From the NCBI GenBank assembly GCA_023229575.1, contig JALNYZ010000013.1, positions 38,892 to 102,891 of the forward strand: DNA of 64,000 nt, read 5' to 3'. The stretch is from Prolixibacteraceae bacterium (GTDB taxonomy: Bacteria > Bacteroidota > Bacteroidia > Bacteroidales > Prolixibacteraceae). Every line of letters begins with the position of its first letter. The first letter of the stretch is position 1. The position numbers and the translations under genes are program-made. The notes under the pieces were generated by a model, which was given only the letters and a program-made list of their open reading frames with translations, ran no database searches and was not told where the DNA came from. Positions 1-7,540 of this stretch are shown here, piece after piece.

Positions 1-1
1 G

Positions 2-907
2 ATCATGTATTCGGAAGGAATGGCCGTACCCAAAGATATGCAGGGTATCGTGGCAGGACGCGTTCACAATGCGCTCTATTACTTTCCGATACTGAACCTG
101 AACAAAATCATCAAACCGGAATTCGCCATCTTCAGGGTGGCCGAAATTTACAAGGAGCCGATACGTCGGGAGTTCAGCCTCTCTTTTTTCAACGGATACG
201 GCACAGAGCTGAATATTTTCGCCCCCGGAATCCCCGAATGGGCAGAAGAGCAATACCGGTTCTTAGGGAAAATTGTCACAATCCTACCGGGAACGCCCCG
301 TCCGATCAGTCATTCGGAAAAAACAGAGGCGGCTGAGAAGGCCCCAAACGGCATGGTGGAAATCCACGCCGGAAAATTTAGGTTTCATGCAACCAATGGA
401 GATGAATTTATTCCCTATCCCAAAGAAAATGAGAGGAAAATCTTCGATATGCCTCCTTTTTTCATGGATAAATTCCCGGTTACGAACAGTCAGTTTAAGG
501 ATTTCCTGGAGAGGAGCGGTTACCAGTCTGCTGACACCGCAAATTTCCTGATGAATTGGATCAAGGGTGGTTTTCCGGCAGGTCAGGGGCAATATCCTGT
601 TGTCTATGTTTCGTACGAAGATGCCAAAGCTTATGCCAAATGGGCAGGGAAAAGGTTACCAACAGAATTGGAGTGGCAATACGCCGCGCAGACCGCTGCC
701 TGCAACGAATGGCCCTGGAAGCAGAAACAGCAAATTCGCCGTGTCGAAGAGGCTGTGACTAATACCCTGACGATCTTCAAAATCCAGGTAATCGGAAAAG
801 GAAGATGCAATGCTGGCGATGGTTCGCTCTACCCGGTCGGCAGTTATCCCAAAAGAGCTAACCCTTACGGACTGCAGGATCTGGTCGGATGCGTGAAAGA
901 ATTGTAG
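2..907 (+). pseudogene. Truncated FGE-sulfatase (SUMF1/EgtB/PvdO)-like protein, 5' incomplete
   Basis: The reading frame is already open at the left window edge, so the true start lies upstream; the first ATG is at 5. Residues about 115-300 read as a formylglycine-generating-enzyme-like domain: MVEIHAGKF, FFMDKFPVTNSQFKDF, PVVYVSYEDAKAYAKWAGKR, LPTELEWQYAAQ and NPYGLQDLVG are typical blocks. Intact members continue past the last block with a G-x-V-W-(E/Q) segment and several dozen more residues. Here the protein reads GCVKEL and stops, and a repeat-like CCCTGAGC begins 2 bp after the stop. I infer a C-terminally truncated, probably inactive gene. The roughly 110 residues before the domain were not recognised. 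The gene belongs to a degraded stretch together with the GH127 remnant that follows. Confidence 0.65.
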
Positions 908-908
908 T

Positions 909-990
909 CCCTGAGCAGAGTGGTACCCTGAGGCTGTCGAAGTGACTAATGAATGACATTGCTTCGCCGGTCCCTGAGCTTGTCGAAGGG
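909..990. repeat. CCCTGAG..GTCGAAG dispersed repeat, two full copies and one partial
   Basis: A 19-nt copy, CCCTGAGCTTGTCGAAGGG, lies at 972-990; a diverged copy, CCCTGAGGCTGTCGAAG, at 926-942; and an 8-nt partial copy, CCCTGAGC, at 909-916. Each can form a short hairpin (CCCT..AGGG and TTCGA-type arms). The cluster begins 2 bp after the premature stop of the truncated FGE-like gene, so the repeat is linked to the break. I have seen this motif as a dispersed intergenic repeat in many bacterial genomes; its function is unknown to me. Confidence 0.6.
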
Positions 991-1142
991 TCAAGGGAGT
1001 TGAATAAATATATAATCGTCGATCCCAGAGTAAAGCTGAAGGGCCGACTGGCACTCAAAGGACGAACATTAATATCACAAAGGTATAAGTGGTTAATTCA
1101 TAAATAAATGATGTGATCAAAACAATTCTGATAAATACCCGG

Positions 1143-1934
1143 ATGAAAAACTTTTTTGCATTTAGTCTCTCGTTCGTTCTTTTAATTTATTCGCTTGTTA
1201 CGATTGCTCAACCAAGCGATAATCCTTCCAATTACCAAAACAACAGATCCCCACTGATCTCGAAACCATTCATTGAACTTCCGCTTGGGGCAATATCCCC
1301 GGAAGGGTGGCTGAAAGACCAACTTGTCAGGCAGAAGAACGGCATGACCGGCCATCTCGACGAGGTGTACGAAAAGGTGATGGGCAAGCGCAACGGTTGG
1401 CTGGGCGGAGATGGCGATGTGTGGGAGAGAGGATCCTACTGGATCGATGGTCTGCTGCCGCTGGCCTATATTTTAAAAGATGATGCTTTGATCGCCAAAG
1501 TGAAACCTTGGGTCGAATGGGCGCTGAAAAGCCAGCAGCCGGATGGCTATTTTGGTCCTTCGGTCGACCATGCGAATGAGCCTGGATTGCAGCGCAACAA
1601 TGCCCGGGACTGGGGGCCCAAGATGGTGGTACTGAAATTTTTGCAGCAATATTATTCTGCAACGCAGGATGAACGGGTGAGCCATCACGCCAGAAATTTC
1701 AATACGGCTTACGAAGGTACCGGACAGCTCTTCGGTCCGCTGACAGGTTATCCCTGCTGCACCTCCAACATGCACCAGGGTTGGCCAAAGTTCACACAGA
1801 ATTTGTGGTATGCCTCGGCAGACAATGTCATTTCAGCGCTTGTTTATGCCCCTTCCAAAGTGAAGGCAAAAGTTGGCAAAGGTATTAACGTTGAGATCAT
1901 CGAATTTACGGTTGTAAAATATAAAGACAAGTAA
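1143..1934 (+). pseudogene. Internally deleted GH127 (DUF1680) beta-L-arabinofuranosidase remnant
   Basis: The start at 1143 gives a good signal peptide (MKNFFAFSLSFVLLIYS, then AQP); a GTG at 1113 would only add ten residues before it. The N-terminal part (PLGAISPEGWLKDQLVRQ, WERGSYWIDGLLPLAY, QPDGYFGP) and a later block (TGYPCCTSNMHQGWPKF) are characteristic of GH127. Family members are usually 600-800 residues, but this product has about 263. The sequence jumps from LKFLQQYYSATQDE straight to HHARNFNTAYEGTGQL, which skips the stretch holding the zinc-binding Glu and Cys upstream of the CC pair, and it ends soon after the CC pair. The catalytic CC dipeptide survives, but the rest of the site is lost, so it is almost certainly inactive. 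Confidence 0.75.
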
Positions 1935-1954
1935 TATTCTGTCAATTACTTAGA

Positions 1955-2033
1955 GCCCTTTGGGTCATCCTTTGAGTCGTGGTAAAAAAAAATCAACACA
2001 AAGGTCACCAAGGGTTGCACAATGGACGCAAAG
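1955..2033. repeat. Degenerate CACAAAGG-type intergenic hairpin
   Basis: CCCTTTGGGTCATCCTTTG at 1956-1974 pairs imperfectly with CACAAAGGTCACCAAGGG at 1997-2014 across an A-rich loop; a further GACGCAAAG follows at 2025-2033. It resembles the better preserved elements at 9122-9209 and 58525-58627 and probably belongs to the same class. It sits between the ends of two convergent genes. Confidence 0.45.
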
Positions 2034-2046
2034 TAAATTATGTGCC

Positions 2047-3456
2047 TTATTGATTTCGCTTCTGTAAAAATCGGCTTTCCCTATAAATCTTCAGAAATAG
2101 CGCTTCAAAGTTGTGTGAAGGAGACAGGGCAGGAGAGAGAATCAGTTTTTGGTCCGGAGCGATCAAATAGAAAGTCGGAACCACCTTGATCCGGTATTCC
2201 GAAATGGCCAAATCTGGTTGCACAGGTGCAACCAGTTCCCAAGGGTATTTTTTAATGTTCCACAGTTTCGTGGCATCGGCAAAATTCTTGTCTAGCGATA
2301 CCGGGACGATGGTCAGTATGCTGCCTAGTTTTTTGTTCATGCTCACCAATGAATCAAGCTCTGCCCGGCTCTCCTTACTGTCGCTCCTGAAAAACGCCAG
2401 GTAAAGAAACTTCCCGTTGGCACGAAGTCTGATGGAGACATCTTTCTGGTTTCTCAACATTAGCTCCGGGGCTGAATTCCCCTCCTGAAGCGATGTGATC
2501 TTCGACAAAATCCCGGGCAGGAGATCTTTTAGTGGTTCAAAAGTCGACAGCGCCTCAGCCTCTTTTAGCCCTTTCAGCATAGATGGCTTGTCGAATTTGC
2601 CCGAAAAGAAACCGTCATAAAAACTTTTGACTGCAATTAATTCTGCGGCCTCTTTCCGGTATCCGGCGCCCGACAATTGCGCTACAAATCCCTCGAAATT
2701 TCCCTGCAGAGCCTTTTTGAGAAATTCTTTTTGCCGGAAATCCTGGGATTTATTTTTCAGGTAATCCGAAAAAAGCGCATTGAATAAATACTGGTAGGCG
2801 GGATGTGCAAGGGCAATCCCAGACGTTGCAAAATATTTTTTGGCGATACGCTCCTTGCTTTGTTGGTTGACAGCTAGTTCCATTTCGCCAAAACTACATG
2901 TTTTTAATGTGTTTAAATAGGAAAATTTCCCGGTAGGGTATCGTTTTTCCAGTCGGGAAATGATTGCCTTTAAGGTATCAGTGGATTTTTTTTGATAGAT
3001 CTCGACTGTATGTAACGTAATTTCCCTGTTGTAACCGGTCAAAAACTCCCTTACCAGGAAGTTCAAATCTGAAGCTTTGGCACCTTTGATGGTCAACCAA
3101 TAAAGCGTAGGTTCAAAATAGGGACTTGCAGCCTCCTGTGCGGTACGGGGAGAAAAGGCAGGCAACGAAATTTGATAGGAAGAGCCTGGTTCGACCACCA
3201 TGGATCCCCTGTATTTCTCAAGATCGGTATAAATTTCAATGGTTTGAGTAACTGAAAAGGTAAGTGCGAATATCCCGTCCTTTTCAATGGTGGTTCTGGC
3301 CAGTTGGTGCGGCTGGTGGGAGACCGGTTCCCGGTAGGTATAGAAAACGAGCTCTTTTCCGGCATAATCGATTGCCTGACCGTGGAGGGAGACCATCTGC
3401 CCGAAGAGGGACCCGAAGCAAAGTGTAGAAATCAGGAGCAGGATGAAACGGAGCAT
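2047..3456 (-). CDS. Secreted thioredoxin-like (TlpA/DUF4369-type) protein lacking the CxxC motif
   Basis: The 469-residue product starts with a signal peptide (MLRFILLLISTLCFGSLFGQ). An N-terminal beta-rich region of DUF4369 style and a helical middle lead to a C-terminal thioredoxin-like fold from about residue 345 (GNSAPELMLRNQ, FLYLAFFRSDSKESRAEL, KYPWELV, VVPTFYLIAPD, with the conserved cis-Pro). Where redox-active relatives have W-C-x-x-C-R this protein has S-K-E-S-R, so both cysteines are replaced by serine and thiol chemistry is not expected. The start at 3456 was chosen because it gives the signal peptide and lies 2 bp after the coaD stop; upstream in-frame sequence is coaD read in another frame. 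It is probably co-transcribed with coaD. The role is unknown, perhaps structural or binding. Confidence 0.75.
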   Translation of the reverse strand: MLRFILLLISTLCFGSLFGQMVSLHGQAIDYAGKELVFYTYREPVSHQPHQLARTTIEKDGIFALTFSVTQTIEIYTDLEKYRGSMVVEPGSSYQISLPAFSPRTAQEAASPYFEPTLYWLTIKGAKASDLNFLVREFLTGYNREITLHTVEIYQKKSTDTLKAIISRLEKRYPTGKFSYLNTLKTCSFGEMELAVNQQSKERIAKKYFATSGIALAHPAYQYLFNALFSDYLKNKSQDFRQKEFLKKALQGNFEGFVAQLSGAGYRKEAAELIAVKSFYDGFFSGKFDKPSMLKGLKEAEALSTFEPLKDLLPGILSKITSLQEGNSAPELMLRNQKDVSIRLRANGKFLYLAFFRSDSKESRAELDSLVSMNKKLGSILTIVPVSLDKNFADATKLWNIKKYPWELVAPVQPDLAISEYRIKVVPTFYLIAPDQKLILSPALSPSHNFEALFLKIYRESRFLQKRNQ

Positions 3457-3458
3457 GA

Positions 3459-3947
3459 TCAGGATTCTTCCGGTTCTTCGTAAAAATCTTCGATGTTGAA
3501 ACAGGCAGGAAGAAATTGAGAGGCGTCCCCCCTGTGGCGAAGAATATCCCTTACAATGGTGGATGAAATGGCGGTATGTTCGGGCAATGTCAGTAAAAAC
3601 ACCGTTTCGATATCCTCGTACATCTTCTTGTTGATCTGACCGATGGCCCGCTCGTATTCGAAGTCGGCAGCAGTCCTTAGTCCCCTGAGGATATACTGGG
3701 CATGCACTTTCCGGCAATAGTCGACGGTAAGCCCCTCGTATTTACCCACTTTAATCTTTGGTTCATCCTGAAAAACCTGTTTTATCCAATCTTTCCGCTT
3801 GGATAAAGGATAGTAAGTTCTTTTGTTCGAATTGTAACCAATCATGATGATAATCTCATCAAAAATTGGCAAAGCCCTGCGAATGATCGATTCGTGTCCG
3901 ATCGTAAAGGGGTCAAACGAACCCGGGAAAACGGCGATTCTCTTCAT
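3459..3947 (-). CDS. coaD: Phosphopantetheine adenylyltransferase
   Basis: CoaD catalyses the penultimate step of coenzyme A synthesis, ATP plus 4'-phosphopantetheine to dephospho-CoA, in the cytoplasm. The 162-residue length is normal. Diagnostic motifs are visible: AVFPGSFDPFTIGH (nucleotidyltransferase T/HxGH), RGLRTAADFEYE, and ISSTIVRD near the C terminus. I chose the ATG at 3947, which puts the PGSFDP motif a few residues from the N terminus; an upstream in-frame codon would add seven unconserved residues. The gene is divergent from hydF across 128 bp and is followed 2 bp later by the thioredoxin-like gene, so the two probably form an operon. Confidence 0.95.
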   Translation of the reverse strand: MKRIAVFPGSFDPFTIGHESIIRRALPIFDEIIIMIGYNSNKRTYYPLSKRKDWIKQVFQDEPKIKVGKYEGLTVDYCRKVHAQYILRGLRTAADFEYERAIGQINKKMYEDIETVFLLTLPEHTAISSTIVRDILRHRGDASQFLPACFNIEDFYEEPEES

Positions 3948-4026
3948 GACAGCATTTTGGTAACACAAAGCTAAAAAGAAAAGAATGAAAATGTCGATTT
4001 CGCAAAAATCATTCGTGGGATATCGC

Positions 4027-4034
4027 TATTTTTG
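4027..4034 (+). promoter_or_regulatory. Candidate -7 promoter box for hydF
   Basis: TATTTTTG matches the Bacteroidota -7 consensus TAnnTTTG and lies 41 bp before the hydF start codon in the coaD/hydF divergent gap. No convincing -33 TTTG at the usual distance is seen, so this is tentative. Confidence 0.35.
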
Positions 4035-4075
4035 AGCCATTGGTACTGCAGTAGAAAATCAACACAATCTCAGCT

Positions 4076-5317
4076 ATGACAGAAAGGGACATCATTGGTA
4101 TATTTGGAGCCATGAACGTTGGGAAAAGTTCCCTGATGAACCTCCTTACCCAACAGGAGAGTTCCATTGTGGATGCCACTCCAGGCACCACGGCAGATAC
4201 CAGGGTAACCCTGATGGAGCTGCATGGCATCGGCCCTGTCAAATTGATGGACACTGCCGGCTACGATGAATCCGATATTCTGGGTGAGAAGAAGCGCAAA
4301 AAAGTTAGCGCTGCTTTGAAGGAGTGCGATCTGGTTTTGCTCGTGATAGATCCATCTTCACCTGGTTTACCTACCGGGAAAGTTCTCCTGGACGAGTCCC
4401 GTGAAGAAGGCAAACAGGTTTTGATCATTTACAATCTGTTTAACGCTGAAGATGCACAGAAAATTGAGGGGTTAAAAGTACAACTGCCTGATTTGATTGA
4501 TTTTCCAGAGATCTCGCTATCCGCCTTGGAGCCTGATGGCCGATCGTCCTTCCTGGCATTTATGCTTAAAAACTACATTCCAAAAAATAATCCAACTCAA
4601 CTTTTGCCTTTCGTGGTACCGGATGAATTCTATATTCTGAACATTCCGATGGATGAGGAGACCCCTCCGGGAAGGTATCTAAGACCGCAGGCCATGGCAG
4701 AAGAGTACATCACCCGCCATTGGGGTTATCCTGTCTCCTACCGGATGAACCTGGTGAAAGCCAGGGCGAATGATGTGGGCGAAAAAGAGAGATGGGAGAA
4801 CTTTCTCGGTAGTTTTGGCCGAAGGCCCAAAGTGATCATCACCGATTCGCAGGCCATGGACATCATGAAAGAGTGGACGCCTGCCGATATAGGCCTGACA
4901 ACCTTTTCGATCATGATGATCAACTACATGAGCCGGGGAAAGCTGGGTAATTTTGCCGATGCAGTCCGTACTGTGGACAGCCTGAATCCTGGTGATTCAA
5001 TACTGATAGCCGAAGCCTGCAACCACTCCCGGATCAAAGAGGACATCGGTACCGTTCAGATACCCAATCTGATTGCCCAACGCTTTCCCGGGGTGAAGGT
5101 CATTCACCTTTTTGGCAGGGAGTGGCCGGAACCCGAAGAACTGAAAACGATCAAACTGGTTATTCATTGCGGCGGCTGCATGATTACACCCCAACGCATG
5201 GCAATCCGCTTACGCGACCTCGAAAAGCTCAGCATACCCATCACAAACTACGGGATCTTTCTCTCTTATGTGCAGGGGAAAGGGGTGCTGGAGCAAGTAC
5301 TCAGACCCTGGAAATAA
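4076..5317 (+). CDS. hydF: [FeFe] hydrogenase maturation GTPase HydF
   Basis: HydF is the GTPase scaffold that receives the 2Fe subcluster built by HydE and HydG and delivers it to the [FeFe] hydrogenase. The N-terminal GTPase domain shows the P-loop GAMNVGKS (residues 11-18), the switch region TPGTT and the G3 motif DTAG (59-62). The C-terminal iron-sulfur signature is complete: C315-x-H317 and, 47 residues later, H364-C365-x-x-C368. The 413-residue length is typical. No hydE, hydG or hydrogenase structural gene lies within this window, so the rest of the system must be elsewhere. The gene stands alone, divergent from coaD and convergent with the POT transporter gene. Confidence 0.95.
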   Translation: MTERDIIGIFGAMNVGKSSLMNLLTQQESSIVDATPGTTADTRVTLMELHGIGPVKLMDTAGYDESDILGEKKRKKVSAALKECDLVLLVIDPSSPGLPTGKVLLDESREEGKQVLIIYNLFNAEDAQKIEGLKVQLPDLIDFPEISLSALEPDGRSSFLAFMLKNYIPKNNPTQLLPFVVPDEFYILNIPMDEETPPGRYLRPQAMAEEYITRHWGYPVSYRMNLVKARANDVGEKERWENFLGSFGRRPKVIITDSQAMDIMKEWTPADIGLTTFSIMMINYMSRGKLGNFADAVRTVDSLNPGDSILIAEACNHSRIKEDIGTVQIPNLIAQRFPGVKVIHLFGREWPEPEELKTIKLVIHCGGCMITPQRMAIRLRDLEKLSIPITNYGIFLSYVQGKGVLEQVLRPWK

Positions 5318-5343
5318 TGTCGGATTGGGTGCGGAATCTAAGA

Positions 5344-5426
5344 TTTACCATTAGACAATTTACTATTTACCATTTACGCAAGGCAAGAATGGTGCGTTAA
5401 TAGTAAATAGTAAATGAAAAAATGGT
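5344..5426. repeat. TTTAC-unit intergenic hairpin
   Basis: The left arm (5344-5380) consists of tandem ATTTACT/ATTTACC-like heptamers and the right arm (5393-5426) is its imperfect complement, built of AGTAAAT units, with TTTACGCA opposite TGCGTTAA near the loop. It lies just past the hydF stop codon. Architecture is like the other short-unit hairpins in the window. Confidence 0.55.
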
Positions 5427-5463
5427 CAATCTGTTTTCAACCCTTTCAAACAAACAAAAACCA

Positions 5464-5514
5464 CAGTAGGCACATAGTTCACAATAGATCCTATTGTGAA
5501 CTATGTGCCTACTG
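5464..5514. repeat. Perfect 24-bp intergenic hairpin (CACATAG type)
   Basis: The arms 5464-5487 and 5491-5514 are exact reverse complements of 24 nt around a 3-nt loop (ATC). Within an arm, 9-nt near-repeats can be read (CAGTAGGCA, CATAGTTCA, CAATAG). It sits between convergent hydF and the POT gene and could act as a bidirectional transcription stop, although no T-run follows. The perfect pairing suggests recent origin or active maintenance. Confidence 0.7.
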
Positions 5515-5532
5515 GGTAAATTTTAAATCTTC

Positions 5533-7317
5533 TTAATTCGTAACCCTCTCCAATTTCTTCAGCATAGAGAACATAAATGCCGCAGACAACAGACAGCAGA
5601 CGATAAAGATCGCCCAAAGCATCCAGAGATCCAGCCGGCTCCAGAAGAAGCTTCCTACTACCAGCAGTTTATTTCCAACGGCAGTAGCCAGTAGCCAGCC
5701 TCCCTGCATCAAACCCTGGAAGCGGGGTGGTGCAACTTTGGAAACAAAAGAGAGTCCCATCGGACTGAGGAAAAGTTCGGCAATGGTAAAAACAAGGTAG
5801 CCATTGATCAGCCAATAGGGAGTAACCCTGGATGAGTCGGGAACAGCCTGCCCGTTTAAGATATGTGGTGAAACCATATTAAGAGAGGCAACCAGAATTA
5901 ACAGGAAGGCTACGGCTGCGATGATCATACCAAATCCAATTTTCTTCGGAGTAGAAGGTTCGATCCCCTTCTTGTTCAGCCAGGCAAAAGCACTCATGAC
6001 CAATGGAGTTATGAATACGATGAACAATGGGTTGAAAGATTGGAAAATCTCAGGAGCAATGGCATTCTCTGTCTGGTAGCTCTTTGTATATAAGTAAGCA
6101 AATATTGCTCCGACCATAAAAATGGCAAGGCCAATCAACCTTTCGGTTCTGGTTTTATTTTTGCCGATAGCAACAAAAAGACCAGCAAGGGCACCAAAAA
6201 CACAAAGAATTGACCAAGGCCCAAAGAATAAATTTGTGAATGGCCCAACCTGTTTCACAATGTAGTCGCGGGCAAAGAAAGTGAGGGTTAATCCATTTTG
6301 GTGGAAAGACATCCAGAAGAAAATGACAACGATAAATACCATAATTAAAGCCGTTACGCGGGGTTTTTCCTCTTTGTTGGCAGAAAGGATAATCCAGGTT
6401 GCAAAGGCGACAAAAAGTCCGACAGCTAATGCAATATCAAGATTATTCAAACCAAAATATATGATTGAAAAGGTTGCTGCAGAAGCAAACAAGGCTAATA
6501 TTAGGGATTTGGCGCCATTTTCAATTTTGACGGATTGAGCCGATGTAACTTTTTCTTTATTGGGTAGATGTTTTTGGAAAAACAGATAGACGAGGAGTGA
6601 AAGAACCATCGCTCCGGCTGCAACGCCAAACGCATAATTGTAACCACGCGAAAATACATCCAGATAGTTGTGTGCAAATTGTCCCAGATCGCTCACCTGA
6701 CCTGAAAGAGTTGCTTTTTGAGCAAGGATCTGGAATTGCGATGTGTCCGCCATTTTTCCGTTGATAAACTGATGGCAAAGGGCTGGCAAACTGCCGTCAT
6801 GCAAAAAACCGTTCTTTTCTAACCACCAGTTGCGAACACCATTGGCAGCATGTGGTGCAAAAAAAGCTCCAACGTTGATACCCATGTAGAATATCATGAA
6901 GGCGGAATCACGTAACTTGGAATACTTTGGATCATCATACAACTGTCCGACGACTGCCTGAAGATTGCCTTTGAACATCCCGTTCCCAAACGCGATAACG
7001 AACAGCGAAACCACAGTCAGGGTAAGGGAGAGTCCGGGTACGGCCATTAAAATATAACCGGAAAGCATAATCAGTATGCCGGCAAAGATGACCAGTTTGT
7101 ATTTACTGGTCGAGTCAGCGACAAGACCACCAATCAAAGCAAGGGCATAAATGCCAAAATAGAACCAACTATAAATATTGCCTGCAACTTCTTCGTCCAG
7201 ACCAAATTTTGTCTGTAAGAAAAGTACAAGAATAGCCATCATGGTATAAAAGCCGAACCGCTCGCCCATGTTGGCAAAAAAGGCTACTACAAGCCCTTTG
7301 GGGTGTCCTTTAAGCAT
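5533..7317 (-). CDS. POT/PTR2 family peptide:H+ symporter
   Basis: This 594-residue inner-membrane protein has about 12-14 hydrophobic segments and the family features of proton-coupled oligopeptide transporters (MFS superfamily). The TM1 signature is NMGERFGFY (residues 16-24). In the usual ExxERFxYY motif the first Glu is replaced here by Asn16 and one Tyr by Phe23, while the second Glu and the Arg are kept. It would import di- and tripeptides. The start at 7317 places the signature near residue 20 as in the family. A cytoplasmic Lys-rich segment (KHLPNKEKV) follows TM6. It stands alone, convergent with hydF and divergent from the NAD(P)HX repair gene. Confidence 0.88.
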   Translation of the reverse strand: MLKGHPKGLVVAFFANMGERFGFYTMMAILVLFLQTKFGLDEEVAGNIYSWFYFGIYALALIGGLVADSTSKYKLVIFAGILIMLSGYILMAVPGLSLTLTVVSLFVIAFGNGMFKGNLQAVVGQLYDDPKYSKLRDSAFMIFYMGINVGAFFAPHAANGVRNWWLEKNGFLHDGSLPALCHQFINGKMADTSQFQILAQKATLSGQVSDLGQFAHNYLDVFSRGYNYAFGVAAGAMVLSLLVYLFFQKHLPNKEKVTSAQSVKIENGAKSLILALFASAATFSIIYFGLNNLDIALAVGLFVAFATWIILSANKEEKPRVTALIMVFIVVIFFWMSFHQNGLTLTFFARDYIVKQVGPFTNLFFGPWSILCVFGALAGLFVAIGKNKTRTERLIGLAIFMVGAIFAYLYTKSYQTENAIAPEIFQSFNPLFIVFITPLVMSAFAWLNKKGIEPSTPKKIGFGMIIAAVAFLLILVASLNMVSPHILNGQAVPDSSRVTPYWLINGYLVFTIAELFLSPMGLSFVSKVAPPRFQGLMQGGWLLATAVGNKLLVVGSFFWSRLDLWMLWAIFIVCCLLSAAFMFSMLKKLERVTN

Positions 7318-7359
7318 AAGTTTTTAGTTTGAGTTTGATTAATGAAACAAATATAATAA

Positions 7360-7476
7360 AAAGTGCGCTAAAGTGTCTAAAGTGTCTAAAGTGCCTAAAA
7401 TTAATGCCCTCAGTGATGATTTTTTTATAGTTTCAACTTTAGGCATTTTAGGCACTTTAGCGCACTTTAGGCACTC
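7360..7476. repeat. AAAGTGCCT-unit intergenic hairpin
   Basis: The left arm (7360-7400) is a tandem of 9-10-nt units (AAGTGCGCTA, AAGTGTCTA, AAGTGTCTA, AAGTGCCTA). The right arm (about 7435-7476) holds complementary units (CTTTAGGCA, TTTTAGGCA, CTTTAGCGCA, CTTTAGGCA). Pairing is imperfect because unit order and number differ. The same 9-nt unit family recurs at 57721-57833, some 50 kb away. It lies in the divergent gap upstream of the NAD(P)HX repair gene. Confidence 0.65.
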
Positions 7477-7503
7477 GTTCTTCAAGAAACCAAATAATTC
7501 CCC

Positions 7504-7511
7504 TAACTTTG
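7504..7511 (+). promoter_or_regulatory. Candidate -7 promoter box for the NAD(P)HX repair gene
   Basis: TAACTTTG fits TAnnTTTG and would start transcription about 20 nt before the ATG at 7541. It lies just after the 9-nt-unit hairpin. The -33 element is not clear. Confidence 0.35.
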
Positions 7512-7540
7512 AGTCAATTAAAATTTTGACAAATTATTTC

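Noticed and set aside
656..1054. Minus-strand open frame with LRQAQGP-like peptide after the FGE fragment
   Set aside because: It is the translation of the CCCTGAG..GTCGAAG repeat plus the antisense of the fragment; no start context or domain.
5122..5400. Plus-strand frame overlapping the end of hydF
   Set aside because: Shifted frame of hydF that runs into the TTTAC hairpin; no independent evidence.
7360..7476. Possible CRISPR-like array
   Set aside because: Units are only 9-10 nt with no spacers, and they form inverted arms; no cas genes nearby.
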